Assembly: GCF_004135585.1 (NCBI RefSeq)
Contig: NZ_CP035501.1
Span: 5,093,501 to 5,157,500, forward strand
Direction: 5' to 3'
Source: Sphingosinicella sp. BN140058
GTDB lineage: Bacteria; Pseudomonadota; Alphaproteobacteria; Sphingomonadales; Sphingomonadaceae
Length of the DNA: 64,000 nucleotides
The first letter of the stretch is position 1; each line of letters opens with the position of its first letter. Below, piece by piece: positions 38,586 through 47,502 of this stretch. The position numbers and the translations under genes were made by a program. The notes beneath the pieces are model-generated. The model worked only from the letters and a program-made list of their open reading frames with translations, did no database searches and was not told where the DNA came from.

Positions 38586-39686
38586 TCAGGCCGGTACGAA
38601 GTCGAGGTCGAGCGCCTCTGCCACCGCCTGGTGACGTATCTTGCCGCCGGAGACGTTGAGTCCGTTGGCGAGGTGCGAATCCTCCGCCATGGCAGCCTCC
38701 GCGCCCAGATTGGCGAGGCGCAGCACGAACGGCAGCGTCGCGTTGTTGAGCGCAAAGGCGGAGGTGCGGGCGACCGCGCCCGGCATGTTCGCGACGCAGT
38801 AGTGGATGACGCCGTCGACCTCGAAAACCGGATCCTCATGGGTGGTGGCGCGCGACGTTTCGAAACAGCCCCCTTGATCGATCGCAATGTCGACCAGCAC
38901 CGACCCGCGCTTCATCGTCTTCAGCATGTCGCGCGTGACGAGCTTCGGCGCGGCCGCCCCGGGGACGAGCACCGCGCCGATCACCAGTTCCGCCTCGCTC
39001 ACGGCTTTGGCAATCGCCGCCTTCGAGGCGTAGGCCGTCTTGATCTGACTGCCGAAGAACATGTCGAGTTCGGCGAGACGGGCATTCGAGATGTCGTAGA
39101 TGGTGACGTCGGCGCGCATGCCGACCGCCATTTGCGCCGCATTCACGCCGGAGACGCCGCCGCCGAGGATCGCGACTCGCGCCGGCGCGACTCCCGGAAC
39201 GCCGCCGAGCAGGACGCCGCGGCCGCCCTGCTCCTTTTCGAGATAGTGCGCGCCGACCTGGATCGACATACGCCCGGCAACCTCGGACATCGGCTTGAGC
39301 AGCGGCAGCGAGCGGTCGTGCGACGTCACCGTCTCATAGGCGATGCAGGTGGCCCCGGACGCCATCAAACCCTCGGCCTGCGGCTTGTCCGCGGCGAGAT
39401 GGAGATAGGTGAACAAGAGATGCCGGGATTCGAGGAGAGCGATCTCCTGTGCCTGCGGCTCCTTGACCTTGACGATCATGTCGGCACCGGCAAACACCTC
39501 TGCCGCCGTCGCGACGATGCTTGCTCCGGCCTTCACATATTCCTGATCGTCGAAGTCGATGCCGAGCCCGGCACGGGTTTCGACGATCACTTGGTGGCCG
39601 GCACTGGCCAGCTCGGCAACGGATGCCGGGGTCAGCCCGACTCGGAACTCGTTGTTCTTGATCTCTTTCGGCACGCCGACGCGCAT
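38586..39686 (-). CDS. ald: Alanine dehydrogenase
   Basis: NAD-dependent oxidative deamination of L-alanine to pyruvate and ammonia (reversible). The 366-residue protein begins MRVGVPKEIKNNEFRVGLTP, has the catalytic lysine in IVKVKEPQ and histidine in FTYLHLAADK, and the NAD fold ILGGGVSGVNAAQMAVGMRA. The second Asp region is VLVDIAIDQGGCFE. Full length. It stands between the DUF3072 and kup genes; regulation is not evident. Confidence 0.96.
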   Translation of the reverse strand: MRVGVPKEIKNNEFRVGLTPASVAELASAGHQVIVETRAGLGIDFDDQEYVKAGASIVATAAEVFAGADMIVKVKEPQAQEIALLESRHLLFTYLHLAADKPQAEGLMASGATCIAYETVTSHDRSLPLLKPMSEVAGRMSIQVGAHYLEKEQGGRGVLLGGVPGVAPARVAILGGGVSGVNAAQMAVGMRADVTIYDISNARLAELDMFFGSQIKTAYASKAAIAKAVSEAELVIGAVLVPGAAAPKLVTRDMLKTMKRGSVLVDIAIDQGGCFETSRATTHEDPVFEVDGVIHYCVANMPGAVARTSAFALNNATLPFVLRLANLGAEAAMAEDSHLANGLNVSGGKIRHQAVAEALDLDFVPA

Positions 39687-39847
39687 CGGAGGCTCTCCAT
39701 CTATTTTATGATGGCGCGGCTATAGACCGGCTCGGTGATTTTGTCGCCGTTGCGAAGGGGAGGCGCAGCGTGCTAAGCGCGGCGCGCCTGGCGGGGCCAG
39801 TGCGCGAGACGTGAAGGATATCGAGGGCTTAACCGCCTTCAACACCC

Positions 39848-41791
39848 ATGAACGACACTGCCGCCGCCCAATCGCCAGCTCCCGACATGCGTTCGGAGTC
39901 CCATGCTCAGCACGGCAGCATCGTCGCGCTCGCCGTGTCTGCGATCGGTATCGTCTTCGGCGATATCGGAACGTCGCCGCTCTACGCCTTCCGGGAGACC
40001 TTCTCCGGTCACCACAAGCTCGCGCACGGGCCGCAGGAGATTGTCGGCGTACTCAGCCTGATCTTCTGGTCGATGATGATCGTGGTGACGTTGAAGTACG
40101 TCGCCGTGATCATGCGAGCCGATAACAAGGGGGAGGGCGGCAGTCTGGCGCTGCTCGCGCTCATCAACCGCAAGAGCGAGCGTAGCGGGCCGCGCAAGTG
40201 GACGGCCGGAATCATCCTGCTCGGGGTGTTCGCCTGCGCGCTCTTCTACGGCGACAGCATGATCACCCCCGCGATTTCCGTGCTGTCGGCGGTCGAGGGT
40301 CTCACGACCGTCCAGTCAAGCTTCGAGCCGTTCGTGCTGCCGGTTGCGGTCGGGATATTGGTCGGCCTGTTCACGATACAGTCGGTCGGCACCGCGCGAG
40401 TCGGCGCCTTTTTCGGCCCGATCATGCTGGTCTATTTCCTGACCCTGTCGGTGCTCGGCATCATCCACATCGTCGACCGGCCGGCGATCATCCTCGAGAC
40501 GATCAACCCGCTCAACGCGATCAACTTCTTCATCGTCGACGGTTGGGCAGCCTTTCTCGCGCTCGGATCGGTGGTTCTCGCCGTGACCGGTGCCGAGGCT
40601 CTCTATGCCGACATGGGCCATTTCGGCCGCAAGCCGATCGGCTTGTCCTGGCTGTGGTTCGTGCTGCCGAGCCTGATGCTGAACTATATGGGGCAGGGTG
40701 CGATGATCCTGACGCTCGATCCGGCCGCGGCCGACGAGACGATCAAGAACCCGTTCTTCCTGCTCGCGCCCGAGATGCTGCGGCTGCCGCTGGTGATTCT
40801 CGCGACGCTCGCCACGATCATCGCCAGCCAGGCGGTGATTTCCGGCGCCTTCTCCGTCACCCAGCAGGCGATGCAGCTCGGCTTCATCCCGCGTCTGCGC
40901 ATCCTCCACACCAGCGCGTCGGCGGCGGGTCAGATCTATATTCCGGTGATTAACTGGGCGCTGCTGGTCATGGTGACCCTGCTCGTCCTGTTCTTCCAGA
41001 ATTCGAGCAACCTCGCCGCGGCCTATGGCATTGCGGTGACGGGGGCGATGTTCATCGACTCCTGTCTGCTCGCCGTGGTGCTGTTCTCGCTCTGGAACTG
41101 GCGCCCGATCTTCGCGGTGCCGCTGCTCGCGCTCTTTTTCCTGGTCGACATCGCCTATTTTGCCGCCAATCTGACCAAGGTGCCCGACGGCGGCTGGTTC
41201 CCGCTGCTGATCGGCCTGATCGCCTTCACCCTGCTCACGACCTGGGCACGCGGACGCCAGCTGATGCTGGCGCGGATGCGGGAGGCCTCGATGCCGGTGG
41301 AGATCTTCGTCAGATCGGCGGCAAGCAGCGCCACCCGGGTACCGGGCACCGCCGTGTTCATGACCACGACGCCGGACGGCGTTCCCCATGCGCTGCTGCA
41401 CAATCTCAAGCACAACAAGGTGCTGCACGACCGGGTCATGCTGCTGACCGTGAAGATCGAGGATGTGCCGTTCGTCGAGGAGGATCGCCGCTTCGATCTC
41501 ACCGATCTCGGCAGCGGCTTCTACCGTCTCGTGCTTCGGTTCGGTTTCATGCAGGAATCGGATGTGCCTGCGGCGCTTGCCCGTGTCGAGACCTGCGGGC
41601 CGGCCTTCAAGATGATGGACACCAGCTTCTTCCTGGCCCGGCAGACGCTGCTCGCCTCGGCTCGCCCGGGAATGTGGATCTGGCGCGAACGCCTGTTCGC
41701 CTGGATGCTGCGAAACGCCGAAAGCGCGATGGAATTCTTCAAGCTGCCGCCGAACCGGGTCGTCGAGCTCGGCAGCCAGGTGGAAATTTGA
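39848..41791 (+). CDS. kup: Low-affinity potassium uptake protein Kup
   Basis: A 647-residue inner-membrane K+/H+ symporter with 12 helices and a cytoplasmic C-terminal domain. The family start is [20 protein letters not shown]; the pore regions [14 protein letters not shown] and [19 protein letters not shown] follow. The C-terminal region with [20 protein letters not shown] is also conserved. The stop overlaps a possible TTG start of the next gene. Confidence 0.95.
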   Translation: MNDTAAAQSPAPDMRSESHAQHGSIVALAVSAIGIVFGDIGTSPLYAFRETFSGHHKLAHGPQEIVGVLSLIFWSMMIVVTLKYVAVIMRADNKGEGGSLALLALINRKSERSGPRKWTAGIILLGVFACALFYGDSMITPAISVLSAVEGLTTVQSSFEPFVLPVAVGILVGLFTIQSVGTARVGAFFGPIMLVYFLTLSVLGIIHIVDRPAIILETINPLNAINFFIVDGWAAFLALGSVVLAVTGAEALYADMGHFGRKPIGLSWLWFVLPSLMLNYMGQGAMILTLDPAAADETIKNPFFLLAPEMLRLPLVILATLATIIASQAVISGAFSVTQQAMQLGFIPRLRILHTSASAAGQIYIPVINWALLVMVTLLVLFFQNSSNLAAAYGIAVTGAMFIDSCLLAVVLFSLWNWRPIFAVPLLALFFLVDIAYFAANLTKVPDGGWFPLLIGLIAFTLLTTWARGRQLMLARMREASMPVEIFVRSAASSATRVPGTAVFMTTTPDGVPHALLHNLKHNKVLHDRVMLLTVKIEDVPFVEEDRRFDLTDLGSGFYRLVLRFGFMQESDVPAALARVETCGPAFKMMDTSFFLARQTLLASARPGMWIWRERLFAWMLRNAESAMEFFKLPPNRVVELGSQVEI

Positions 41792-42312
41792 GGTCCGAGG
41801 ACGGTGCAGCGACGGCGCCGGTGATCGTCACGGCGACGTTCGGAGACGGCGACAATGGCTGGCTGCAGGAGCTTCGCCGCGCGCACTTCCCGCCGGAGCG
41901 CAACCAGGTCCCGGCGCATCTCACCTTGTTCCACCATCTGCCGCCGAGCGTGATCCGCGAGCTCGATCAGCGGCTTGCCCGTCACGCGGCGATGGCCGCG
42001 CCGCGCGCCGCTGTCGGCGGGATCATCGATCTGGGTGGGGGCACGGCGCTGCGCGTCGACAGCGCGGAACTGGAGGACATACGCCACGATCTCGCGGAGG
42101 CGCTGCGCGGCTTGCTGACCCCGCAGGATCAGGCGCCGTGGCGTCCGCACGTCACCATTCAGAACAAGGTGGAGCCGCGTGAGGCGAAGCGCCTTCAGCA
42201 GCAGCTGCGCGCCACCTTCACGCCGCGCCCGCTGGCCATCCGGGGATTGGCCACCTGGCACTATCTCGGCGGGCCCTGGGCGCCGCTCAAGACCTACGTC
42301 TTTCGCGGCTGA
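41788..42312 (+). CDS. 2'-5' RNA ligase-like protein (2H phosphoesterase)
   Basis: A protein of about 174 residues with the two HxTx motifs that define the 2H phosphoesterase fold: HLTLFH and HVTIQN. These enzymes act on 2'-5' or cyclic phosphate linkages in RNA. The start is unsure: a TTG overlapping the kup stop (TTGA) is used, while a GTG at 41821 would begin [15 protein letters not shown]. Coupled or closely spaced to kup. Confidence 0.82.
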   Translation: MRSEDGAATAPVIVTATFGDGDNGWLQELRRAHFPPERNQVPAHLTLFHHLPPSVIRELDQRLARHAAMAAPRAAVGGIIDLGGGTALRVDSAELEDIRHDLAEALRGLLTPQDQAPWRPHVTIQNKVEPREAKRLQQQLRATFTPRPLAIRGLATWHYLGGPWAPLKTYVFRG

Positions 42313-42333
42313 GAGGCGCCCCTCCGGCCTCCG

Positions 42334-42756
42334 TCAGTCCAGCTGGCCGACGCCGTCGCAGCTATAATCGAATGCGGCGAGGCCGGCTTCGAGATGCGAT
42401 GCGAGCAGGGGCATGTCGAGCAGCTCGTCGATCGCGCTTTCGGGATCGTTCTCGCCGGCTTCGGCGAAAGCGTCGTCCCATTCGCTGACGTCGAACGTGC
42501 CGCGACCCACCCAGGCCAGGGCGAGCGTCTCCGACAGCTGATCGTCGGCGAGATCGTCCAGCGTCGCGCGGAGTTCCTCCTCGACGTCGTTCAGTTCGTC
42601 TTCGAGCGTCGATAGCGCGCCGGCGCCGCTGTCGTCGTCGAAATCGTCGACGTTGTCGGCGTCTTCATCCGGATCCTGTGCCGGCACCTGCGCTTCGTTC
42701 TCGCGCGCCCGGATGATGATCCGGCAAAGCGTCTCGAGAGGGGTTAACAATTCCAT
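42334..42756 (-). CDS. DUF3775 domain protein
   Basis: A 140-residue acidic protein. The C-terminal half is the DUF3775 block DDQLSETLALAWVGRGTFDV then SEWDDAFAEA and IDELLDMPLLASHLEAGL; the middle is a run of Asp/Glu. ATG at 42756 with GGAG 8 bp upstream is preferred to a GTG two codons earlier. Function unknown; the family is found mainly in alphaproteobacteria. Convergent with the RNA ligase-like gene. Confidence 0.85.
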   Translation of the reverse strand: MELLTPLETLCRIIIRARENEAQVPAQDPDEDADNVDDFDDDSGAGALSTLEDELNDVEEELRATLDDLADDQLSETLALAWVGRGTFDVSEWDDAFAEAGENDPESAIDELLDMPLLASHLEAGLAAFDYSCDGVGQLD

Positions 42757-42918
42757 CGCCACGTCTCCATTTTCGCCCGGCTAACGACAAAGGGCGCGGC
42801 GGAGTTCCCGAACGTTCCGGGACGGAAAGGATATAGCGTCCGAAATTGTGTCTTCGGCGTGACGGATCGGGCGCCTTTGGCCTTCGTGCCTGCTGGATCA
42901 TGACCCGCGAGAGCCTAG

Positions 42919-42947
42919 TTGACGCTGCGCGAGGCCGTGCCTATAGC
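42919..42947 (+). promoter_or_regulatory. Promoter of tRNA-Met
   Basis: TTGACG (42919-42924), 17 bp, TATAGC (42942-42947), about 40 bp upstream of the tRNA. Strong match. Confidence 0.7.
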
Positions 42948-42987
42948 CCCGCCACGCCCGCTGCCGAGCAGCGGTGCGGCGCCTTGG

Positions 42988-43064
42988 GGCGGAGTAGCTC
43001 AGCTGGTTAGAGCAGCGGAATCATAATCCGCGTGTCGGGGGTTCAAGTCCCTCCTCCGCTACCA
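42988..43064 (+). tRNA. tRNA-Met (anticodon CAT)
   Basis: Acceptor GGCGGAG/CTCCGCT (one G-T), anticodon stem GCGGA/TCCGC with loop ATCATAA (CAT at 43022-43024), T arm with TTCAAGT, then ACCA. Best read as elongator tRNA-Met; a lysidine-modified tRNA-Ile2 also has CAT in the gene and cannot be fully excluded. Its 3' flank holds partial repeats of the anticodon arm. Confidence 0.9.
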
Positions 43065-43508
43065 CGAAAAAGCTTGCTCTCTAAAAGGGTTGGCAGGCTT
43101 TTTTATGCCCTGAACGGACCCGCAGGAAGGCCTCAGAAGGCCCAAAAAGGGCTTGGAGAGGGGACACTGGGGGTTAGTGAGCCGCCCATCAAAATACCGT
43201 AGATTCCGCGTGTCGATGTGTTACCCTCTTGATTGCGAACCGATATTTTGTGCGTTTTTGAACACGCGGATTTTCCTGACGAAAATTCCGCTGTTCTAGA
43301 CCGACTAAGCTGTTCTAATTCGAGGGTACAAAGGTCGGGTGATGGATTCTTTCGAGCCCAGCGGCCCGCAACGCTTGGCGGGCTAGTCTACGAATATTGC
43401 TCATAGGGGGTGGTAGCAGAGAGAATCCAATAAAAGAAAGGTGTCGTGCATTTGTGTGCGAGCGGGTCTCGCATCGCAGCGTTTCCGCCGCTCCTTGGCC
43501 GGTCGGAG
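43065..43508. other. AT-richer gene-free stretch beside tRNA-Met with short repeats
   Basis: After the tRNA terminator there are about 400 bp without a convincing gene and with many stop codons. The anticodon-arm sequence TCCGCGTGTCG (43027-43037) recurs at 43205-43215, and ACACGCGGATT at 43262-43272 is the same sequence inverted. GCTGTTCTA occurs at 43290-43298 and 43309-43317. This looks like the remains of a recombination or attachment region; no integrase is seen. Confidence 0.55.
43067..43104 (+). terminator. tRNA-Met terminator
   Basis: An 11-bp stem (AAAAAGCTTGC / GCAGGCTTTTT, one T-G pair) with a 15-base loop and a T6 run directly after the tRNA. Classical intrinsic terminator. Confidence 0.8.
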
Positions 43509-46478
43509 CTAGGGCAACATGCCTTTGGCCAGAGACGCGGCCATCCCGGGCGTGGAGTGACTCGTCCACCGTCGGCGCGTGCTGATCGAAACCGCGCCCA
43601 GCAATCCGGACGGGGCATCGGCCGGCTCCTCGACGATCAGCACGATGTTGCGCGGCCCCGCGCCGGACGGCAGCCGGGCGGTGAGCGGGCCAGGCGCCGC
43701 GCCGCTCTTCGAGGCGAGCTTGACGCCGTCGACCCAGAGCTCGGCAGATCCGCCCACATCCATGAAATCGATTCGTCCGCCCTGCGCCGCCACTTTCTTC
43801 CAGGGCATTATCTGAGTCCGATACACGCGCCAGCCGGCCCCGGGTGTCGCCGGGGTTGCGATACCGCTGCGCACGAAATCCCAGCTGTTGTTGTCGCCGT
43901 CGGGCGGCGCCAGGCTGGGCAACGGACGTTCGGCAAGTCGAGGCGAGCGGCGCCACTCGCGGATTGCGAACGTGGCCGCCGTGGCCGCCACCTGCGCCCG
44001 CGGCGGCACATCGGCCCGGTCGATACTCAGCGTCGCCGGCCTGAGCCCGTCTGCCGACGCCTTGATGGTGATGCGACCTCGGCCACTGGCGGCGCGGACG
44101 ATAATCTGGGCGAGGCCGTTGAACAGGGACCGCGTGCCGCTGCCGGGCGCCGTCTGTTCGGGCTCATGGCTGTTGGGATCGCCATTCCCGATCCCGATTA
44201 TGGTCGCCCCATCGACCGTGAAGCGCGTCAGCAGGTTGGCGGTGGGAACATGACGCCCCTTGGCATCGACAGCGTCGATGGTGACGGGCTGGGCATCTTC
44301 GTCGTCTCCGGCCATCGCGGTCCGAGTCGGGGTGAGACGCAGTGCGACGGGTCGGCCGGCGGTCTCGTGCACCGCCCGTGCGACAACCTTGCCGCTCCGC
44401 ATCGCAATCGCCTCGATCCTTCCCGGTGCATAGGGGACCGTCCAGCTGTTGCCCATGATCCGGTCGACGGGCTGCGTTCCAAGCTGTCGGCCGTTCAGGC
44501 GCAGGGACACCGTGTCGGCATTGCTGCTGACGAAGACCTTGATTTTTTCGCCCTCACGGCCCGGCCACGTCCAGTGGGGCGCGATCGCCACCACGGCTTC
44601 GTCGTCGATCCAGTGGGCGCGATGGATGTCGAAGGCGGTCTTCGGGAAGCCGCACAGGTCGAGGATGCCGAAGAAGCTCGAGATGGTCGGCCACTCATGC
44701 GGGGTCGGCTCGCCATGATAGTCGAAGCCGGTCCAGACGAAGCCGCCGGCGACGAAAGGGCGCTCGGCGATCGCTTTCCAGCTGTCGCGGTGGGTGCCGC
44801 CCCAGCTCGCCGCTTCCTCGTCATAGGACGTGATGACATGACCGGCCTTGTCGGTCGCGAAGGCGCCGCGCGTTTCGAATGCGCTGGTGTCTTCCGAGCT
44901 GGTCATCGGCTTGGCCGGGTTGAGGCGGTGGAACTTGTCGTAATCGGCCTGATAATAATTGAACCCCATGACGTCGACGACGGTCGAGACGTTGGCGGGA
45001 TTGTAGAAAGCGCCGTTCATCGCCGCAGTGATCGGGCGGGCGCGGTCGAGCCGGTGGACCGCTGCCGACATTCGCCGGACCATTTCGACACCGGCTTCGG
45101 TGCCCTGCATGGGCTCCTCGTTGAACACCGACCACAGGATCACGCTCGGATGATTGCGGTCGCGGCGAACCAGCCATTCCAGCTGAGCGAGGTAATCGGG
45201 AGCTGGGTTGAAGATCCGGTTCTCGTCCATGACGAGGAAGCCCATCCGGTCGCACCAGTCGAGCAACTCGGCGGCCGGCGCATTATGGGACATTCGAATT
45301 GCATTGCAGCCCATCGCCTTCAGCCGCTCGAGCCGCCACGCCATCAGCGAGTCCGGCACGGCCACGCCGACTCCGGCATGGTCCTGGTGAAGGCACACGC
45401 CCTTGAGCTTGACCGGCCGATCGTTGACGAACAGCCCCCGGTCGGCATCGAAGCGGATCGTGCGAAAGCCGATCGCGATACGGCGCTCGTCGACGGCGGC
45501 CCCAGCGCGGATGACGCGGGTCTGAACGGTATAGAGGATGGGGGTCTCGACGGACCAGAGGCTCGGCGCTCCCGGATCGAGCATGAGCCGCGCCTCGGCC
45601 CGATCGAGAACTGGAATTGTCACCTCGGCACGCGCAGTGGATATCTGGCGACCTTCGGGATCGAGGAGGATCGCCTCGACCGTCACGGGTGCCGCTTCGC
45701 GTTCGATGTTGGCGAGGGTGGCGGTAACCGGCACCTGCCAGTGCGCGTCGGCGCTTCGCACCGGATTGCAATGGACGCCGTCGGTGACGATCGCGACCGG
45801 CGCGCGCCGCACCAGCCAGACATGGCGGTAGAGGCCGGCGCCTTCGTACCACCAGCCTTCCTTGGCGTCGGCGTCGACCCGAATGGCGATGATATTCTCC
45901 TCGTCGCCGAATCGCGCGAACGGCGTCAGATCGACATGGACGCTGTTATACCCGGACCAATTGTGGGCGACGAGGCTGCCGTTCACCCACAGCGTGGCGT
46001 TGGTCGCGATGCCGTCGAAGTGCAGTTCGATCGTCTTGCCGCGATCGGCGGGATCGAGCCGCAACATGCGGCGATACCAACCGATACCTCGCCGGCGGAA
46101 GCCCTGGGAGACGTTGGCGTTCTGCTCGAAGGGCTGCGCGGCGGCCCAGTCATGCGGCAGCCGCACCTCCGCCCAATCGCTGTCGTCGTAGAGCATCGCG
46201 GCGGCGCCGCGGGCATTGCCGGCCTTGACGCTGAGATAGGTGTCGTTGTGTCCCTGCGGCTCGGGTGTCGGGATGTCGCCTTCATGGAATCGCCAGCCGA
46301 GTTCGAGAAGCGTGCGCGACGGATCGGTCTCGGGAAGGCGCTGCAGCAGGCGCCGTTGCGGCGCCGGCATCGGGAAACCGTCGGCGACATCCCGGCCGAC
46401 AGGCGCCGCGCTTACGGGTGCGATGCCGAGCAGGGCGCCGGCGCTGGCGCTGCCGAGAAGAAGTTCGCGTCGGTTCAC
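43509..46478 (-). CDS. GH2 beta-galactosidase (GalA-like), exported
   Basis: A 989-residue glycoside hydrolase family 2 enzyme expected to remove terminal beta-galactose. The N-terminus MNRRELLLGSASAGALLGIA is a twin-arginine type signal. The sugar-binding domain has the block GWYRRMLRLDPADRGKTIEL, the TIM barrel has the acid/base E454 (SVFNEEP) and the likely nucleophile E529 (PMTSSEDTSAFETRG). C-terminal Ig-like domains include TNLLTRFTVDGATIIGIGNG-like sequence (TANLLTRFTV). The last 20-25 residues look unlike the family and abut the gene-free strip. It follows gntR in the same direction after 38 bp, so both may share control. Confidence 0.9.
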   Translation of the reverse strand: MNRRELLLGSASAGALLGIAPVSAAPVGRDVADGFPMPAPQRRLLQRLPETDPSRTLLELGWRFHEGDIPTPEPQGHNDTYLSVKAGNARGAAAMLYDDSDWAEVRLPHDWAAAQPFEQNANVSQGFRRRGIGWYRRMLRLDPADRGKTIELHFDGIATNATLWVNGSLVAHNWSGYNSVHVDLTPFARFGDEENIIAIRVDADAKEGWWYEGAGLYRHVWLVRRAPVAIVTDGVHCNPVRSADAHWQVPVTATLANIEREAAPVTVEAILLDPEGRQISTARAEVTIPVLDRAEARLMLDPGAPSLWSVETPILYTVQTRVIRAGAAVDERRIAIGFRTIRFDADRGLFVNDRPVKLKGVCLHQDHAGVGVAVPDSLMAWRLERLKAMGCNAIRMSHNAPAAELLDWCDRMGFLVMDENRIFNPAPDYLAQLEWLVRRDRNHPSVILWSVFNEEPMQGTEAGVEMVRRMSAAVHRLDRARPITAAMNGAFYNPANVSTVVDVMGFNYYQADYDKFHRLNPAKPMTSSEDTSAFETRGAFATDKAGHVITSYDEEAASWGGTHRDSWKAIAERPFVAGGFVWTGFDYHGEPTPHEWPTISSFFGILDLCGFPKTAFDIHRAHWIDDEAVVAIAPHWTWPGREGEKIKVFVSSNADTVSLRLNGRQLGTQPVDRIMGNSWTVPYAPGRIEAIAMRSGKVVARAVHETAGRPVALRLTPTRTAMAGDDEDAQPVTIDAVDAKGRHVPTANLLTRFTVDGATIIGIGNGDPNSHEPEQTAPGSGTRSLFNGLAQIIVRAASGRGRITIKASADGLRPATLSIDRADVPPRAQVAATAATFAIREWRRSPRLAERPLPSLAPPDGDNNSWDFVRSGIATPATPGAGWRVYRTQIMPWKKVAAQGGRIDFMDVGGSAELWVDGVKLASKSGAAPGPLTARLPSGAGPRNIVLIVEEPADAPSGLLGAVSISTRRRWTSHSTPGMAASLAKGMLP

Positions 46479-46516
46479 AGTTCAAGCTCCTGGACGGCCG
46501 CTGCGGGCCCTGAGGG

Positions 46517-47254
46517 TCAGACGTCGCTCAGTTCCGCGACGAAATCGTAGGCGTCGCCACGATAATAAGAGCGGGTGACTTCGGCGGGACGGCCGTCGCG
46601 CAAGAAGGCGCGGCGTTCGATAAGAAGGCCGGCATGCCCCGGATCCACTCCCAGCATCCGCGCGTGTTCGCCGCCGAAGGGTACGGCGCGAAGTCGCTGG
46701 ATCGCGCGGACCGGGCGCGTGCCCGCTTCTTCCAGTGCGATATAAAGGGAGTCCTTCACGGCACCGACGGACGGCAGGCAGTAACCGGCGACGGTGGAGA
46801 ATTCGAGTGCCATCGGCTCTTCGTCGGCAAAGCGGATGCGCGCGAAGCGCAGCACCGGCGCCGCCGGCGACAGGCCGAGCATCAGTGCCTCTTCGGGATT
46901 TACCTGACCGGCACCGCGCGAGATCCAGCTGCTGCTCGCCCTGCGACCGCGTGCCGCCATGTCCTCGGTGAACGACGTCAATTTGGAAAAGCTCTTTTCG
47001 ACCCGCCCGGCAACGAAGGTCCCGGCACCCCGACGCCGGGTGAGCAGGCCCTCCTCGACCAAGCCGCCGATCGCCTTGCGAACGGTGATGCGGGAGACGT
47101 CATATTCCGCGGCAAGCTCGCGCTCCGGCGGGATCGCATCGCCCTGCGCCAACACATGGCCGTCGATTGCGTCGCGGATCAGCTGCTGCAGCTGAAGATA
47201 GAGTGGAGACGGATTGTTGGTTCGGAATCGACCCACCTGTTCCGAAAAGGTCAT
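46517..47254 (-). CDS. GntR family regulator with UTRA domain (HutC/NagR type)
   Basis: A 245-residue transcription factor. The winged helix spans about residues 15-80 (SPLYLQLQQLIRDAIDGHVL, then IPPERELAAEYDVSRITVRK), and the UTRA effector domain from about 95 on (SSWISRGAGQVNPEEALMLG, ending RSYYRGDAYDFVAELSDV). UTRA proteins often sense phosphosugars or amino sugars. Positioned between two divergent groups of glycosidase genes, it is the likely switch for the locus. Confidence 0.92.
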   Translation of the reverse strand: MTFSEQVGRFRTNNPSPLYLQLQQLIRDAIDGHVLAQGDAIPPERELAAEYDVSRITVRKAIGGLVEEGLLTRRRGAGTFVAGRVEKSFSKLTSFTEDMAARGRRASSSWISRGAGQVNPEEALMLGLSPAAPVLRFARIRFADEEPMALEFSTVAGYCLPSVGAVKDSLYIALEEAGTRPVRAIQRLRAVPFGGEHARMLGVDPGHAGLLIERRAFLRDGRPAEVTRSYYRGDAYDFVAELSDV

Positions 47255-47342
47255 CGTTCCTCCCCCCGGCTCCGCCCTCGCGCTTCTTCTTGTTAAGCGT
47301 CGCTACCGCAAGCGGGACCGTTCGGCAACTCGCGACCCCGGC

Positions 47343-47366
47343 CTATATTGGTCTTATCCTTTTGAC
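47343..47366. promoter_or_regulatory. Control region between gntR and the beta-mannosidase gene
   Basis: This part of the 248-bp divergent gap contains TATATTGGTCTTATCC followed by TTTTGACA. The element TTGGTCTT (47348-47355) resembles TTGGTATT in the aspartylglucosaminidase promoter, and TTGACA (47361-47366) could be a -35. A binding site for the GntR protein is an inference from position and the shared core only. Confidence 0.35.
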
Positions 47367-47502
47367 AAATAGCGGGTGAAAAATTGTCGCGAACGGGCGG
47401 AAATGCGGCGAAAGATCCACCGGACCTATTGTGAGCAATGACATAGATTGGTTACACGCCCGCCGAGCGCCGCATCCGAGCGGCGCATGGCGGAGGCTGA
47501 TC

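Noticed and set aside
42988..43064. tRNA-Ile2 (lysidine) instead of tRNA-Met
   Set aside because: The anticodon CAT allows it, but body sequence is closer to alphaproteobacterial elongator tRNA-Met; kept only as an alternative.
43065..43508. Hidden integrase or phage remnant next to tRNA-Met
   Set aside because: No frame of useful length with tyrosine recombinase motifs; only short repeats are seen.
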